The translations under genes were made by a program, and so were the position numbers. Shown one piece after another: positions 55,571 to 64,000 of a stretch of 64,000 nucleotides of DNA (its first letter is position 1; every line of letters begins with the position of its first letter). Origin of the DNA: Methylocaldum sp. 14B (GTDB lineage: Bacteria > Pseudomonadota > Gammaproteobacteria > Methylococcales > Methylococcaceae). Location of the stretch: contig NZ_MSCV01000004.1 of NCBI RefSeq assembly GCF_002005105.1, forward strand, positions 62,001 through 126,000, in the 5' to 3' direction. Under the pieces are notes generated by a model. It saw only the letters and a list, made by a program, of their open reading frames with translations, was not told the DNA's origin and made no database searches.

Positions 55571-56365
55571 ATGTTTAAGCTAAAGACATTCATCCCGCCA
55601 GCTGCCGTGCTGTCGCTGGGATTGGCGTGGGCGCCTGCCCATGCACAGACGTGGACGAGCGATATCATCGACTTCACGCTGGTGGAGGGTGATCTAGGCG
55701 CACTTGGAGACCCGGAAGTCGTTCGGGACGACACCGGCGTCAGTCTTAACTTCAATCCTGGCCCGTTGACATTCGACGCGCTATCTGTCGGTGCTGGTCA
55801 GGCCGACAACGGCAATGGCAATGGCAATGGCAATGGCAATGGCAATGGCAATGGTATTGGTCAGGTCGATACCGAAATTGCCGGATTCACAATCAGAGCC
55901 ACGGTTAAACCGGTTATACCTGATCAGACGATTACCGACGTGAGCTGGAGTCAGAATGGCGTTTATCAAGTAACCGGAGACGGCTCCTGGGTATCGGCTT
56001 TCTCATCTCTGCGGATTGTAGATCCGGAAACCCATCAATCCATCGGCGATACACAGGCCGAGACATTCTCCGCGTTCGGAGCTGACGACGGCACCAACGG
56101 AGGCCCTTGGGACTTGACTGCCAGTAACTCTGTGGCCGCTGACGCTGTCGAAATCGAGCTGACGATAAAAGACATTCTTGCGGCTTATGCGCCTGCGGAC
56201 GGTTTTGCCTGGATCGAGAAAGACTTCGGCAGCTTGAGGATTGACGTAAGTCCAGGCGGCGCTGTCGCGCCGATTCCGGTGCCAGCCTCGGTCTGGCTAC
56301 TGGGGTCTGCTTTGTCCGGCCTGATCATGATTGGTCGACGTCATTTAGGAACCGCTTCGGCGTAA
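55571..56365 (+). CDS. Exported protein with PEP-CTERM-type C-terminal anchor
   Basis: A 264-residue protein with a signal peptide (ending PAHAQ) and a C-terminal sorting region, PIPVPASVWLLGSALSGLIM then GRRHLG: a proline-rich motif, one membrane helix and a basic end, as in PEP-CTERM/VPxxP-type proteins handled by exosortase. A run of alternating Asn-Gly at about 80-97 comes from seven GGCAAT hexamers. The mature domain (FTLVEGDLGALGDP, FNPGPLTFDALS) is beta-rich and not recognised. The TTGGAGG ribosome site decides the start. No exosortase gene is in the window. Such proteins are usually linked to exopolysaccharide or matrix. Confidence 0.72.
   Translation: MFKLKTFIPPAAVLSLGLAWAPAHAQTWTSDIIDFTLVEGDLGALGDPEVVRDDTGVSLNFNPGPLTFDALSVGAGQADNGNGNGNGNGNGNGNGIGQVDTEIAGFTIRATVKPVIPDQTITDVSWSQNGVYQVTGDGSWVSAFSSLRIVDPETHQSIGDTQAETFSAFGADDGTNGGPWDLTASNSVAADAVEIELTIKDILAAYAPADGFAWIEKDFGSLRIDVSPGGAVAPIPVPASVWLLGSALSGLIMIGRRHLGTASA
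55811..55852 (+). repeat. Seven tandem GGCAAT hexamers inside the coding region
   Basis: Seven perfect copies of GGCAAT encode Gly-Asn repeats. Because the unit is six bases, gain or loss of copies would alter protein length by two residues without shifting the frame. Confidence 0.95.
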
Positions 56366-56584
56366 CCCAAAGTGATTCGCCCACTTGAACCGCGCTGCCG
56401 CCATATCGCGGCGGACGCCTTTCTGGCGGCAGCGCACTTTGCCGGAATCCACCGGCTTCCGAATCGGTTGTGCCGTGGCTTTTCGAAAGTGAACTTCCTC
56501 TTTGTGCGAAATCACGTACGAATTCATCCGTATTCTCGGTGAAAGTTAACCACGGTTTAATAGCAACCACTCGAGAGCAACCGT

Positions 56585-57190
56585 CGTCGGAGGTGAAAAC
56601 CACGACACGGCATCGAGCCGGAGACAGGAGTTTCCGCTAGGAAGTTAGGATGTGGCGAAAGGAGTGAGGATGTCGCCAGGGACAGGGTGGTCCCGACGGA
56701 ATTGGATGTTCCGTCCGACGTGAGTGATTCGGAACCTTCTGAACGGAGTCGGAATGTTCCGAATCTGATTGGAATGGCGGTCATGGAACGGTGATATCCG
56801 CCCTAGTGGAAAGGAGTCGATCGATGGGATGCGAGTTGAAATAGGGATGTTTCTTTTTTTTCGCCTGTCGAGGAGTGATTGCGAACGACGAAGGCGGGAG
56901 AAGCCCAGGTTCGCGAATGAGACGACGGCACCGATTGAGACGTGTTGACTAAGTGATTTTCGCGGAGGTGACTTATAAGGACGCAAGGCGGATCTTCGTG
57001 CCGGGCATAGGCGCAAGGAAATGTTCCGGACCGAAGAAAACATCAGCGATGTCAGCCGATAGCAAGCGTTCGAGAGTTTTCCTCCGACCGTAAGTGGTAA
57101 GCGGGCCGTAAGCCGGACCGCTGTAAGACTTCCCCAGAAGGCAGAACACCCCCATCCCCCCCCAAGCACTTTGTTCTGCCTTCTTTTTTT
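56585..57190 (+). ncRNA. GGA-hairpin-rich noncoding RNA, CsrB/RsmZ-like candidate
   Basis: About 600 bp with no credible gene, ended by a near-perfect intrinsic terminator. GGA occurs about 20 times in the first 290 bases, several times chance. Many GGA motifs sit in hairpin loops: TGGCGA/TCGCCA (56653-56678) with two GGAs, GACGGAA/TTCCGTC (56695-56715) with loop TTGGATG, GATTCGGAA/TTCCGAATC (56726-56765), and GGCGG/CCGCC (56776-56802). AGGATG and GGATG recur at 56647, 56667, 56704, 56828 and 56845. CsrB, CsrC and RsmX/Y/Z RNAs sequester the translational repressor CsrA with just such loops. The part after 56870 has fewer GGAs but more stems (GCGAAC/GTTCGC). Start is approximate; no clear promoter or GacA box was found. 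Confidence 0.55.
57136..57190 (+). terminator. Strong intrinsic terminator of the GGA-rich RNA
   Basis: AGAAGGCAGAACA at 57136-57148 pairs perfectly with TGTTCTGCCTTCT at 57172-57184 around a C-rich loop, followed by six T residues. It faces the convergent nadE gene and ends a plus-strand transcript that contains no protein gene. Confidence 0.9.
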
Positions 57191-57249
57191 GCCTTAGCAC
57201 AATCGAAAATGTCGTTCGGGTCGTAACTGTCGTTCGTCCGATTGTTTCC

Positions 57250-58866
57250 CTATCGCCCATATCCGCATGTGATCGGATACCGCCGATCCCGGCCGAAGGC
57301 GCGGCGCGTGATCTTGACGCCGGGCGGGGCCTGGCGACGCTTGTATTCGTTGCTGTCCACCATCTTCGCCACCCGCTTGACTTCGTGCTCGGGAAATCCG
57401 GCGGCGATGATTTCGTCCACCGATTTGTCGTGCTCCACGTACATTTCGAGGATCGGATCCAAAATCGAATAGGGCGGCAGCGAGTCCTCGTCCCTTTGGT
57501 CGGGCTTGAGTTCGGCGGAGGGCGGACGCTCGATTACCCGTTGCGGAATGACCGGCGAGAGGCTGTTGCGGTATTCCGCCAAGCGGTACACCAAAAGCTT
57601 GGGGACATCCTTCAACGGCGCGAATCCGCCGGCCATATCGCCGTACAGCGTGGCGTAGCCCACGCTCATTTCGCTTTTGTTGCCGGTCGTGAGGAGGATT
57701 TTCCTTTTCTTGTTGGAAAACGCCATGAGAATGACGCCCCGGCAACGCGCCTGGATGTTTTCCTCGGTAGTGTCGGGCGGCAAGCCGGCAAAGCTCTCCT
57801 CGAGCATACCGAGAAAGGCATCGAAGGCCGGTTCGATGGGAATGATGTGATAGCGGCAGCCCAGGGCCTCGGCTTCCAAGCGGGCATCCTCGATGCTCAT
57901 CGCCGCGGTGTAACGCGACGGCATCAAAACGCTTTCGACTTTATTGGCTCCCAAAGCGTCCGTGGCGAGAGCCAAGGTCAAGGCCGAGTCGATGCCGCCG
58001 GACAATCCGAGCACCGCGCCTTGGAAACGGTTTTTGCCGACATAATCGCGGATGCCGGTAACGAGAGCCTTGTAGATGCTTTCGATCTCGGTCAACGGTT
58101 CGGTAACGCCGTCGGCAATCGGCTCCACCGTGTCTCCGCAGGCAAAGTCGACGGGTAACAGCGCTTCCTCAAACTCCGGCGCGCGGAAGGTCACGGTTCC
58201 TTCCCGGTTCATCACGAATGACGCGCCGTCGAAGACCAGTTCGTCCTGCCCGCCGATCAAGTTGACATAAACCAGAGGGACATCGGTCACTGCGATGCGC
58301 TCGCGGGCGACTGCCTCTCGTTCCTTGATTTTATTGGCGTGATAGGGCGAAGCATTGATGTTCAGGATCAGCTTGGCGCCGGCTTGCGCGGCTTGCTCCA
58401 CCGCACCGGGCAACCAAAGATCCTCGCAAATGGTAATCCCCACCGGCACACCCTGTAAGTCGAACACGCAGGGTTCGGATCCGGGCAGAAAATAACGTTT
58501 CTCGTCGAACACACCGTAATTGGGCAGGGCATGCTTGCGGTAGATCGCGTGAATCTTGCCGTCCCGCAGCACGGCGGCGCTGTTGTAAGGCATCCCGGTT
58601 CGGTTCTCCGGAAAACCCACGATGACGTCGATGCCGTGCACTTGCCCCGCTATTTCTTCGAGGATGCGCTCGGCCTGCGCCATGAAATCGCGGCGCAGGA
58701 TCAGGTCTTCGGGCGGATAGCCCGCCAGGGCCAGTTCGGGGAAAACCACGGCATGAGCGCGGAGCCGGTCGCGGGCCTCGCTGGCGGTGTGCAGCACGCG
58801 GCTTGCATTGCCTCGAAGGTCGCCGACCAGAAAGTCGAGTTGAGCGATAGCGATACGAAGGTTCAC
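57250..58866 (-). CDS. nadE: Glutamine-dependent NAD+ synthetase
   Basis: A 538-residue two-domain enzyme that amidates deamido-NAD to NAD using glutamine. The N-terminal nitrilase-like amidase domain has its catalytic Glu, Lys and Cys in VVFPELALAGYP, YRKHALPNYG and ITICEDLWLPG. The C-terminal synthetase domain has the ATP-pyrophosphatase loop GLSGGIDSALTLA near 290, LLTTGNKSEM and YGDMAGGFAPLKDVPK. Translation starts with GTG (MNLRIAIAQLD). Length is normal for the single-chain glutamine-dependent class. It is monocistronic, convergent with the GGA-rich RNA and divergent from the stress trio. Confidence 0.96.
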   Translation of the reverse strand: MNLRIAIAQLDFLVGDLRGNASRVLHTASEARDRLRAHAVVFPELALAGYPPEDLILRRDFMAQAERILEEIAGQVHGIDVIVGFPENRTGMPYNSAAVLRDGKIHAIYRKHALPNYGVFDEKRYFLPGSEPCVFDLQGVPVGITICEDLWLPGAVEQAAQAGAKLILNINASPYHANKIKEREAVARERIAVTDVPLVYVNLIGGQDELVFDGASFVMNREGTVTFRAPEFEEALLPVDFACGDTVEPIADGVTEPLTEIESIYKALVTGIRDYVGKNRFQGAVLGLSGGIDSALTLALATDALGANKVESVLMPSRYTAAMSIEDARLEAEALGCRYHIIPIEPAFDAFLGMLEESFAGLPPDTTEENIQARCRGVILMAFSNKKRKILLTTGNKSEMSVGYATLYGDMAGGFAPLKDVPKLLVYRLAEYRNSLSPVIPQRVIERPPSAELKPDQRDEDSLPPYSILDPILEMYVEHDKSVDEIIAAGFPEHEVKRVAKMVDSNEYKRRQAPPGVKITRRAFGRDRRYPITCGYGR

Positions 58867-59153
58867 GATTGTAGCGATTCAAATGTCTAAGGTAGTGCGG
58901 CTATTTTCGCCTGAAATCGCGGCGGGAACGAGCAAAAACGATGTCCGTGGCCTTCGCCCGTGAAATATAGGATCTGTGAATTTAAATGCCGCACTCGTGT
59001 CCGATCGAGTATTGCTGCGCCCGTTCGAGAGGCATATTCTTCAATCTGTAATCTAAGCCGAATGGCCCGATGATTCGCCGTCGATTTCAAGCGTGGGAAG
59101 AAATACTTCGCATCAGGTTTGCGGGCGACATACCCAAGCAGGGAGATTCTGTC

Positions 59154-59648
59154 ATGACTCAACCACCCAACCTATACCACGGAGATCGCCAAGATCGTCT
59201 GATCCGTGAGCATGAGCACGACACCTATAAAATACGGCAAAAATTGCCGGAACCTACGGTTTGTCCGGAATGCCGAGCGGTTTATCACGACGGCCGGTGG
59301 CAATGGTCGGACGCGCCTGCTGGCGCGAACGAGTCGCTTTGTCCCGCCTGTCATCGTATCCACGATAAATGTCCGGCCGGATTTCTGACTTTGGCGGGCG
59401 AGTTTTTGGCTCAACACAAAGATGAGATTCTGCATCTCATCCGTAATGTGGAGGAAAGGGAGAAGGCCGAACACCCGCTGAAACGCATCATGGCCGTCGA
59501 GGAACAGAACGGCGGCATGCTGGTGACATTCACCAATCCCCAACTCGCCAGGGCGGCCGGGCAAGCCGTCCAGCACGCCTACAAGGGCGATCTCGATTTT
59601 TCCTATCAGGAGGAGGAGTATCTCCTTCGGGTGAATTGGTCACGTTGA
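59154..59648 (+). CDS. BCAM0308-like zinc-ribbon protein
   Basis: From the ATG eight bases after AGGGAG, a 164-residue soluble protein. Two CxxC pairs, TVCPECRAVYHDGRWQW and SLCPACHRIHDKCPAG, form a likely zinc ribbon; with the basic leader and the region LVTFTNPQLARAAGQAVQHA they match the BCAM0308 family (related to the NMD3-type zinc domain). These small proteins are found next to stress or hypoxia genes; their biochemical role is not established. Here it is followed by an HPF-type ribosome hibernation protein and a BON-domain protein on the same strand, which supports a stress role. A longer in-frame start at 59070 is less likely. Confidence 0.75.
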   Translation: MTQPPNLYHGDRQDRLIREHEHDTYKIRQKLPEPTVCPECRAVYHDGRWQWSDAPAGANESLCPACHRIHDKCPAGFLTLAGEFLAQHKDEILHLIRNVEEREKAEHPLKRIMAVEEQNGGMLVTFTNPQLARAAGQAVQHAYKGDLDFSYQEEEYLLRVNWSR

Positions 59649-59806
59649 GGTCCCCGCGATCCGCGATTGTCGGTGTGGCGAAGTATCGCCGACCGGCGGT
59701 TTCCGGGCTGCCTCATGGAGGCGCAAGGGGTACGGGCTTTTACGTCATGCTTTTCCGCCGAATCTGTGGATAACTACAGTTCTGGATCGGATTGAGGAGC
59801 GAGAGC

Positions 59807-60373
59807 ATGCAACTGCCGTTACAAATTTCTTTTCGAAATATGGAGCCATCCGAGGCGATGGAAAAAGCCGTTCACGACCGCGCCGAGAAACTGGATCAGT
59901 TTTTCGAGCATATCATGTCCTGCCGGGTGATGGTCGAAGCACTTCATCGCCACCACCGGCAAGGCAATACCTACCATGTCAGAATCGATATCACCGTGCC
60001 GGGCGATGAACTGGTGGTCAGCCGCGATCCCGGCAAAGATCATGCGCACGAGGATGCTTACGTGGCGATCCGCGATGCCTTCGACGCCGCCCGCCGGCAA
60101 TTGGAGGATTACGCCCGGCGCGTTCGGCAGGACATCAAGGCCCACGAGGTTATGCCGCATGGAAGCATTGCCCAAATCAACCCGGAGGGCGATTATGGGA
60201 TGATCGAGACACCGGACGGGCGCCTGATTTATTTCCATCGGAACAGCGTGGTGCAAGGCGATTTCGACAAATTGGGCATCGGCGATACCGTCCGTTTCGT
60301 TGAAGAAATGGGCGAGCAGGGGCCTCAGGCGAGTTCGGTGGCCGTGGAGGGAAAACACCATGTTGTGGGTTAG
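59807..60373 (+). CDS. HPF/RaiA-cold shock domain fusion protein
   Basis: A 188-residue fusion. Residues 1-105 are an S30AE/HPF domain (PLQISFRNMEPSEAMEKAV, RVMVEALHRHHRQGNTYHV, DAYVAIRDAFDAARRQLED) which in RaiA and HPF binds the 30S decoding centre. Residues about 118-185 are a cold-shock OB fold (HGSIAQINPEGDYGMIET, IYFHRNSVVQGDF, GDTVRFVEE) that binds single-stranded RNA. The combination suggests a stress factor that tethers or protects RNA on silent ribosomes; that is inference. GAGGAGCGAG precedes the ATG. It is the middle gene of the stress trio, 59 bp before the BON gene. Confidence 0.87.
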   Translation: MQLPLQISFRNMEPSEAMEKAVHDRAEKLDQFFEHIMSCRVMVEALHRHHRQGNTYHVRIDITVPGDELVVSRDPGKDHAHEDAYVAIRDAFDAARRQLEDYARRVRQDIKAHEVMPHGSIAQINPEGDYGMIETPDGRLIYFHRNSVVQGDFDKLGIGDTVRFVEEMGEQGPQASSVAVEGKHHVVG

Positions 60374-60432
60374 GAAAGATTCGTCTGTTTCATCGAACAG
60401 CGCCCGCGCAATTCGGAGTTAAGGAGGGCGAT

Positions 60433-61191
60433 ATGCCGACCAATCCGCATGCTGATCGAATCAAGGCCATATTGGCCGACCTGGAACATGACACCCGGGT
60501 CAATCTGCACGACTATCCAATCCGTGTCGATGTCGAGGACGGTGCCATAGTCTTGGAGGGTATGGTCGGCGACATCGCGGCAAAACGGATTGCGCACGCC
60601 GCTGCGTATCGCCATGCGGACAATTCACCGGTCGTGGATCGATTGCGTGTCGCCGTGCCTCCCTCCGAGAGGGAGGGCGGGTTGCGCGACGAGATCATTA
60701 ACCTATTGCAGCAGGAGCCGGTTTTCCGGGAATGCGGCCTCTATGTGCGCGAAAGCGACCGGCTCGACACGATTCGTGTCGGTCGCAGCGAGTGGCCCGA
60801 TCGCAGCGAAGGCGATTGGGGCGAGCAGCGCATCGAGATCGAGGTGCAGGATGGAACCGTCACGTTGTCGGGCACCGTGCTCAGCCTGTCTCATCGCCGC
60901 TTCGCAGAGGTGCTCGCGTGGTGGGCGGCCGGCTGCGAATCGGTCGTCAACTTGCTGCACGTCGTCCCTCCCGAGCAGGAAACCGACGGCGAGCTGGCAG
61001 ATGCCGTGCTCATGGTGCTCGAAAAAGACCCTCTGGTTCATCAGCCGCAGATCCATATCACGGCCGAGCAGGGAACGGTAACGCTGGAAGGATATCTCGC
61101 CAGCGATGAAGAGAGGCGCCTGGCGGTGCTCGACGCGTGGTACGTCCCCGGCGTGCACGATGTGGTAGACCGCATTCAAGTCGCGGGGTGA
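60433..61191 (+). CDS. Triple BON-domain protein
   Basis: A 252-residue protein with three BON-like units, each with a DGxVxLEGxV-type strand: VEDGAIVLEGMVGDIAAKRI (about 35-54), VQDGTVTLSGTVLSLSHRRF and AEQGTVTLEGYLASDEERRL. BON domains bind phospholipid or associate with membranes and occur in OsmY-type stress proteins, but this one has no signal peptide, so it is probably cytoplasmic or peripheral. AAGGAGG six bases before the ATG is the strongest ribosome site in the trio. It is followed by a family A repeat. Confidence 0.8.
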   Translation: MPTNPHADRIKAILADLEHDTRVNLHDYPIRVDVEDGAIVLEGMVGDIAAKRIAHAAAYRHADNSPVVDRLRVAVPPSEREGGLRDEIINLLQQEPVFRECGLYVRESDRLDTIRVGRSEWPDRSEGDWGEQRIEIEVQDGTVTLSGTVLSLSHRRFAEVLAWWAAGCESVVNLLHVVPPEQETDGELADAVLMVLEKDPLVHQPQIHITAEQGTVTLEGYLASDEERRLAVLDAWYVPGVHDVVDRIQVAG

Positions 61192-61199
61192 TTAAAGTC

Positions 61200-61262
61200 G
61201 TAAGTCGGCAATCCCTTGCCGACAAGCGTGCTGTTAACGTCGGGAAAGGATTCCCGACCTAC
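61200..61262. repeat. Repeat family A copy after the BON gene
   Basis: TAAGTCGGCAATCCCTTGCC at the left and TCGGGAAAGGATTCCCGACC at the right form the usual two-arm palindrome. It lies between convergent genes, nine bases after the BON stop and 29 bp before the thiD stop. Confidence 0.8.
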
Positions 61263-61290
61263 TGAGTAACGCAGTGCGAAACGACTCTCC

Positions 61291-62070
61291 TCACGGCGCG
61301 GAATAACGCCGATTGGGGAGCAGTTGTCCGCCGCCCAGCCGAAATCCGTTATTCAAAGCTTGCCAAGTAAAATCCTGAGCCTCCGACGCAGCGGACTCGA
61401 TGTCCCGGCCTCGGGCTAGCAAGGCGGCGACGGCGGATGCCAGGGTGCAGCCCGAGCCGTGATAGCTTCCCGGCAAGCGCGGCCAACGGTAAGTTGTCTT
61501 GCCGGAGCTGCGGTAAAGGCGATTGATGACTTCGTCATCCCCTTCATGGGTCCCCGTCAGCAAGACATTCGGGCAACCGAGTGCTAGCAGCGCGTCGGCG
61601 CAATCGTCCAGATCCTCCATTCCCGTCAATTTTCTGGCCTCGGGCGAATTCGGCGTCAGCACCGTCGCTCGTGGAATCAGCGTCTCTATTAGCGCTTCGA
61701 TCAGCGCCTCGTTTGCCAGGTTTGTTCCGCCTCCCGCCGCCAGAATCGGGTCCAAAACGACCGGAATGCTGCCAGCGATCTTGAGTAGCTCGTCTACTGC
61801 ATAAACGATGTCGACGCTTCCCAGAAGACCGATTTTGACGGCGTCGACGGGCAGATCCAGAAGCACCGTGCGCGCTTGCTCCAGAAGTTCCCCGGACCTT
61901 TGCGGCAAGATCTTGCGGACGTTATGCGTGTCTTGAACGGTTAAAGCAGTCACCACCGAACAGGGATAACAGCCGAATCGGGAAACGGTCTCGATATCGG
62001 CCTGAATGCCGGCGCCGCCGGTGGGGTCGTGTCCCGACAAGCACAAGACAACGGGGAGCTGGGGTTTCAT
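61291..62070 (-). CDS. thiD: Hydroxymethylpyrimidine/phosphomethylpyrimidine kinase
   Basis: A 259-residue ribokinase-fold enzyme of thiamine synthesis that phosphorylates HMP and then HMP-phosphate. Landmarks: LCLSGHDPTGGAGIQADIET at the start, VTALTVQDT, DAVKIGLLGS, VLDPILAAGGG, VLTPNSPEARKL and the anion-hole GSYHGSGCTLASA near 200. Length is normal. It is single and divergent from alaC; no other thiamine gene is nearby. Confidence 0.95.
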   Translation of the reverse strand: MKPQLPVVLCLSGHDPTGGAGIQADIETVSRFGCYPCSVVTALTVQDTHNVRKILPQRSGELLEQARTVLLDLPVDAVKIGLLGSVDIVYAVDELLKIAGSIPVVLDPILAAGGGTNLANEALIEALIETLIPRATVLTPNSPEARKLTGMEDLDDCADALLALGCPNVLLTGTHEGDDEVINRLYRSSGKTTYRWPRLPGSYHGSGCTLASAVAALLARGRDIESAASEAQDFTWQALNNGFRLGGGQLLPNRRYSAP

Positions 62071-62248
62071 GGATGGCGTAAAGTTAGATCGCGATGCAGG
62101 CGCAGTTTCCCACGGCTGGCCGCATTCGGCTAGCCTGTCAGGCCCAAAGCGCCGTTGACAGTCTAAAAGCGCATCGGTACTTTAAGTTGTTTGGCCACGC
62201 GCCTACGCATTCCGCTTAAAAAAATACCCCCTACGCAAAGAGTCCTGG

Positions 62249-63433
62249 ATGGAAGAATTTCAACGTATCAAGCGCCTGCCCCCCTACGTTTTCAATATCG
62301 TTAACGAACTCAAGGCCAAGGAGCGCGCCCAGGGTGTCGATATCATCGACTTCGGCATGGGTAATCCCGACCGGCCCACGCCACAGCATATCGTCGACAA
62401 ACTGGTAGAGGTGGCGCAGAAAGGAACCGCCCACCGGTATTCCGTTTCCAAAGGCATTCCCCGTCTTCGCAAAGCCATCTGCGGATGGTATCGGCGCCGT
62501 TTCGGCGTGGATCTCGATCCCGACTCCCAGGCGATCGTCACCATCGGTTCTAAAGAGGGCCTGGCCCATCTGATGTTCGCCACCCTGGGGCCGGGCGATG
62601 CAGTGCTGGTGCCGAATCCGGCTTATCCCATCCATCCTTACGGCTGCGTTTTGGCGGGGGCTGATGTGCGCCACGTGCCGCTGGTGCCGGGCGTGGATTT
62701 CTTCGATGAATTGGAAAAAGCCATCAAGACCTCGTGGCCCAAGCCCAAGATGCTGATTCTGAACTTCCCCGGCAATCCGACCACCCAATGCGTGGAACTG
62801 GAGTTCTTCGAAAAGGTCGTCGAACTGGCTCGGGAATACAAAATCTGGGTCGTGCACGACATCGCCTACGCGGACCTGGTGTTCGACGGATATGCCGCGC
62901 CTTCCATCCTGCAGGTGCCCGGAGCCACCGACATCGCCGTCGAGTTCTTCACGCTCTCCAAGAGCTACAACATGCCCGGCTGGCGGGTGGGCTTCATGTG
63001 CGGCAACCGCGAACTGGTCGCGGCTTTGGGGCGCATCAAGTCCTATCTCGACTACGGCACGTTCACGCCGATCCAGGTGGCCGCGATCGCCGCCCTGGAG
63101 GGTCCTCAGGACTGCGTCGCCGAGATCCGGGAAACCTACCGCGTACGCCGCGACGTGTTGTGCGCAGGCCTGGACAACATCGGCTGGACGGTCCAAAAGC
63201 CCAAAGGCACCATGTTCGTTTGGGTGCCCATTCCGGAGCAGTACCGGCATCTGGGTTCCCTCGAGTTCGCCAAGAAACTGCTGCTGGAAGCCCAGGTGGC
63301 GGTGTCTCCCGGCGTCGGTTTCGGCGAGTACGGGGACGATCATGTCCGTTTCAGCCTGATCGAGAACGAACACCGCACCCGCCAGGCGATCCGAGGAATA
63401 CGACATATGATGCGCAAGGATAACTCGGTATAA
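62249..63433 (+). CDS. alaC: Alanine transaminase AlaC-type aminotransferase
   Basis: A 394-residue class I PLP aminotransferase that makes alanine from pyruvate and glutamate. It begins [17 protein letters not shown] and has [12 protein letters not shown], substrate-binding NFPGNPTTQ and the PLP lysine Lys238 in [14 protein letters not shown], followed by the phosphate-binding arginine. These are diagnostic of the AlaC/YfdZ branch. The gene stands directly upstream of hom, an order common in gammaproteobacteria; the stop codon overlaps a TATAAT (63429-63434) that could be the -10 box of a separate hom promoter. Confidence 0.93.
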   Translation: MEEFQRIKRLPPYVFNIVNELKAKERAQGVDIIDFGMGNPDRPTPQHIVDKLVEVAQKGTAHRYSVSKGIPRLRKAICGWYRRRFGVDLDPDSQAIVTIGSKEGLAHLMFATLGPGDAVLVPNPAYPIHPYGCVLAGADVRHVPLVPGVDFFDELEKAIKTSWPKPKMLILNFPGNPTTQCVELEFFEKVVELAREYKIWVVHDIAYADLVFDGYAAPSILQVPGATDIAVEFFTLSKSYNMPGWRVGFMCGNRELVAALGRIKSYLDYGTFTPIQVAAIAALEGPQDCVAEIRETYRVRRDVLCAGLDNIGWTVQKPKGTMFVWVPIPEQYRHLGSLEFAKKLLLEAQVAVSPGVGFGEYGDDHVRFSLIENEHRTRQAIRGIRHMMRKDNSV

Positions 63434-63467
63434 TTTCGGCATTTTTGTTGCTACACAGGAGAGCGTC

Positions 63468-64000
63468 TTGAAACCCGTAAATATCGGTTTGCTCGGTTTG
63501 GGCACGGTCGGGGGCGGCACGGTCAAGGTCCTCAAGCGGAACGCCGGCGAAATTACGCGCCGAGCCGGCCGGGAAATCCACATTAGCGTCGTGGCGGCTC
63601 GAGACCTCAACCGTTCCCGGATTTGCGACACTGCCGGCATCCGATTGACCACGGACCCGTACGAAGTCGTTACCGATCCCGAGGTGGACATCGTCGTGGA
63701 ACTGATCGGCGGTCTCGACCCAGCGAAAGATCTGGTAATGCGGGCGCTGGACGCCGGCAAGCACGTGGTCACCGCCAACAAGATGCTCATCGCCCTCCAC
63801 GGCAACGAGATCTTCGCCAAGGCCAGCGAAAAAGGGCTGATGGTGGCTTTCGAAGCGGCCGTGGCCGGCGGCATTCCCATCATCAAGGCGGTGCGGGAAG
63901 GGCTTTCGGGCAACAAGGTGGAGTGGCTGGCCGGGATCATCAACGGCACCTGCAATTTCATCCTGACCGAGATGCGCGAAAAGGGGCGGGATTTTCAGGA
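63468..64000 (+). CDS. hom: Homoserine dehydrogenase, 3' end outside window
   Basis: The gene begins with TTG, seven bases after AGGAGAG, and runs off the right edge (177 codons visible). The product starts KPVNIGLLGLGTVGGGTVKV, an NAD(P)-binding glycine-rich loop, and continues with VVELIGGLDPAKDLVM, GKHVVTANKMLIA and FEAAVAGGIPIIKAV, then IINGTCNFILTEM, all diagnostic of homoserine dehydrogenase. It reduces aspartate semialdehyde to homoserine in the pathway to threonine and methionine. No aspartokinase domain precedes it, so this is the monofunctional form. Likely co-transcribed with or just downstream of alaC. Confidence 0.95.
   Translation, partial: MKPVNIGLLGLGTVGGGTVKVLKRNAGEITRRAGREIHISVVAARDLNRSRICDTAGIRLTTDPYEVVTDPEVDIVVELIGGLDPAKDLVMRALDAGKHVVTANKMLIALHGNEIFAKASEKGLMVAFEAAVAGGIPIIKAVREGLSGNKVEWLAGIINGTCNFILTEMREKGRDFQ

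Noticed and set aside
56645-57169. Minus-strand open frame in the GGA-rich region
   Set aside because: Composition is low complexity (Ser, Arg, Pro), there is no ribosome site, and the plus strand has ordered hairpins and a terminator, so a noncoding RNA explains the region better.

Overview
Organism. High-GC DNA with compact operons and gammaproteobacterial-type genes: an alaC-hom pair, two-subunit pyruvate carboxylase, msrP/msrQ, fetAB and glutamine-dependent nadE. An OprC-type copper receptor, a PEP-CTERM-type secreted protein and several small palindromic repeat families would fit a gammaproteobacterial methanotroph (Methylococcales). That placement is inference: no methane-oxidation gene, rRNA or tRNA gene is in the window. 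Layout. 1-3585: truncated PAS/PP2C phosphatase, cytochrome c lipoprotein, DUF4118-PAS histidine kinase, unknown gene. 3714-6707: sugar ABC importer (binding lipoprotein and two permeases, no ATPase). 7248-8859: a UbiA-type prenyltransferase paired with a Pyr4/PaxB-type transmembrane terpene cyclase. 9327-15412: outer-membrane barrel, periplasmic PstS-like protein, BarA-like hybrid kinase and a receiver-PAS-sigma54 activator, read as one sensory operon. 15671-20174: secreted gp19-like tail-tube-fold protein with a GGDEF protein (minus strand), divergent from a GAF-PAS-sigma54 activator. 20189-24723: RAYT transposase between REP palindromes, an SDR, and msrP and msrQ separated by repeats. 24961-30674: chemotaxis-like cluster (triple-receiver hybrid kinase, CheR, CheB, receiver-kinase) without chemoreceptor, CheA or CheW. 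30815-37916: accessory region with a frameshifted SDR, Mor and DUF1640 remnants, two secreted proteins sharing an undescribed ~120-residue domain, and an HNH-like protein. 37917-46375: two-component pair, autotransporter, copper receptor, degenerate pseudopilin-like protein. 46644-52231: pyruvate carboxylase, MBL-fold hydrolase, FetAB. 52309-57249: a large hybrid kinase, a PEP-CTERM protein, and two candidate structured RNAs, one rich in GGA hairpins like the CsrA-sequestering CsrB/RsmZ RNAs. 57250-64000: nadE, a stress trio (BCAM0308-like, HPF-cold-shock fusion, triple BON), thiD, alaC and the start of hom. How it works together. The window is dominated by signal transduction: six histidine kinases, two sigma54 activators, one OmpR-type regulator, a diguanylate cyclase, a PP2C phosphatase and a Che-like module, mixed with envelope proteins. 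Most gene-poor gaps hold short palindromic repeats. The strongest candidates for something new are the prenyltransferase/terpene-cyclase pair, the GGA-rich RNA, the shared secreted domain, and the barrel/binding-protein/kinase/activator operon.
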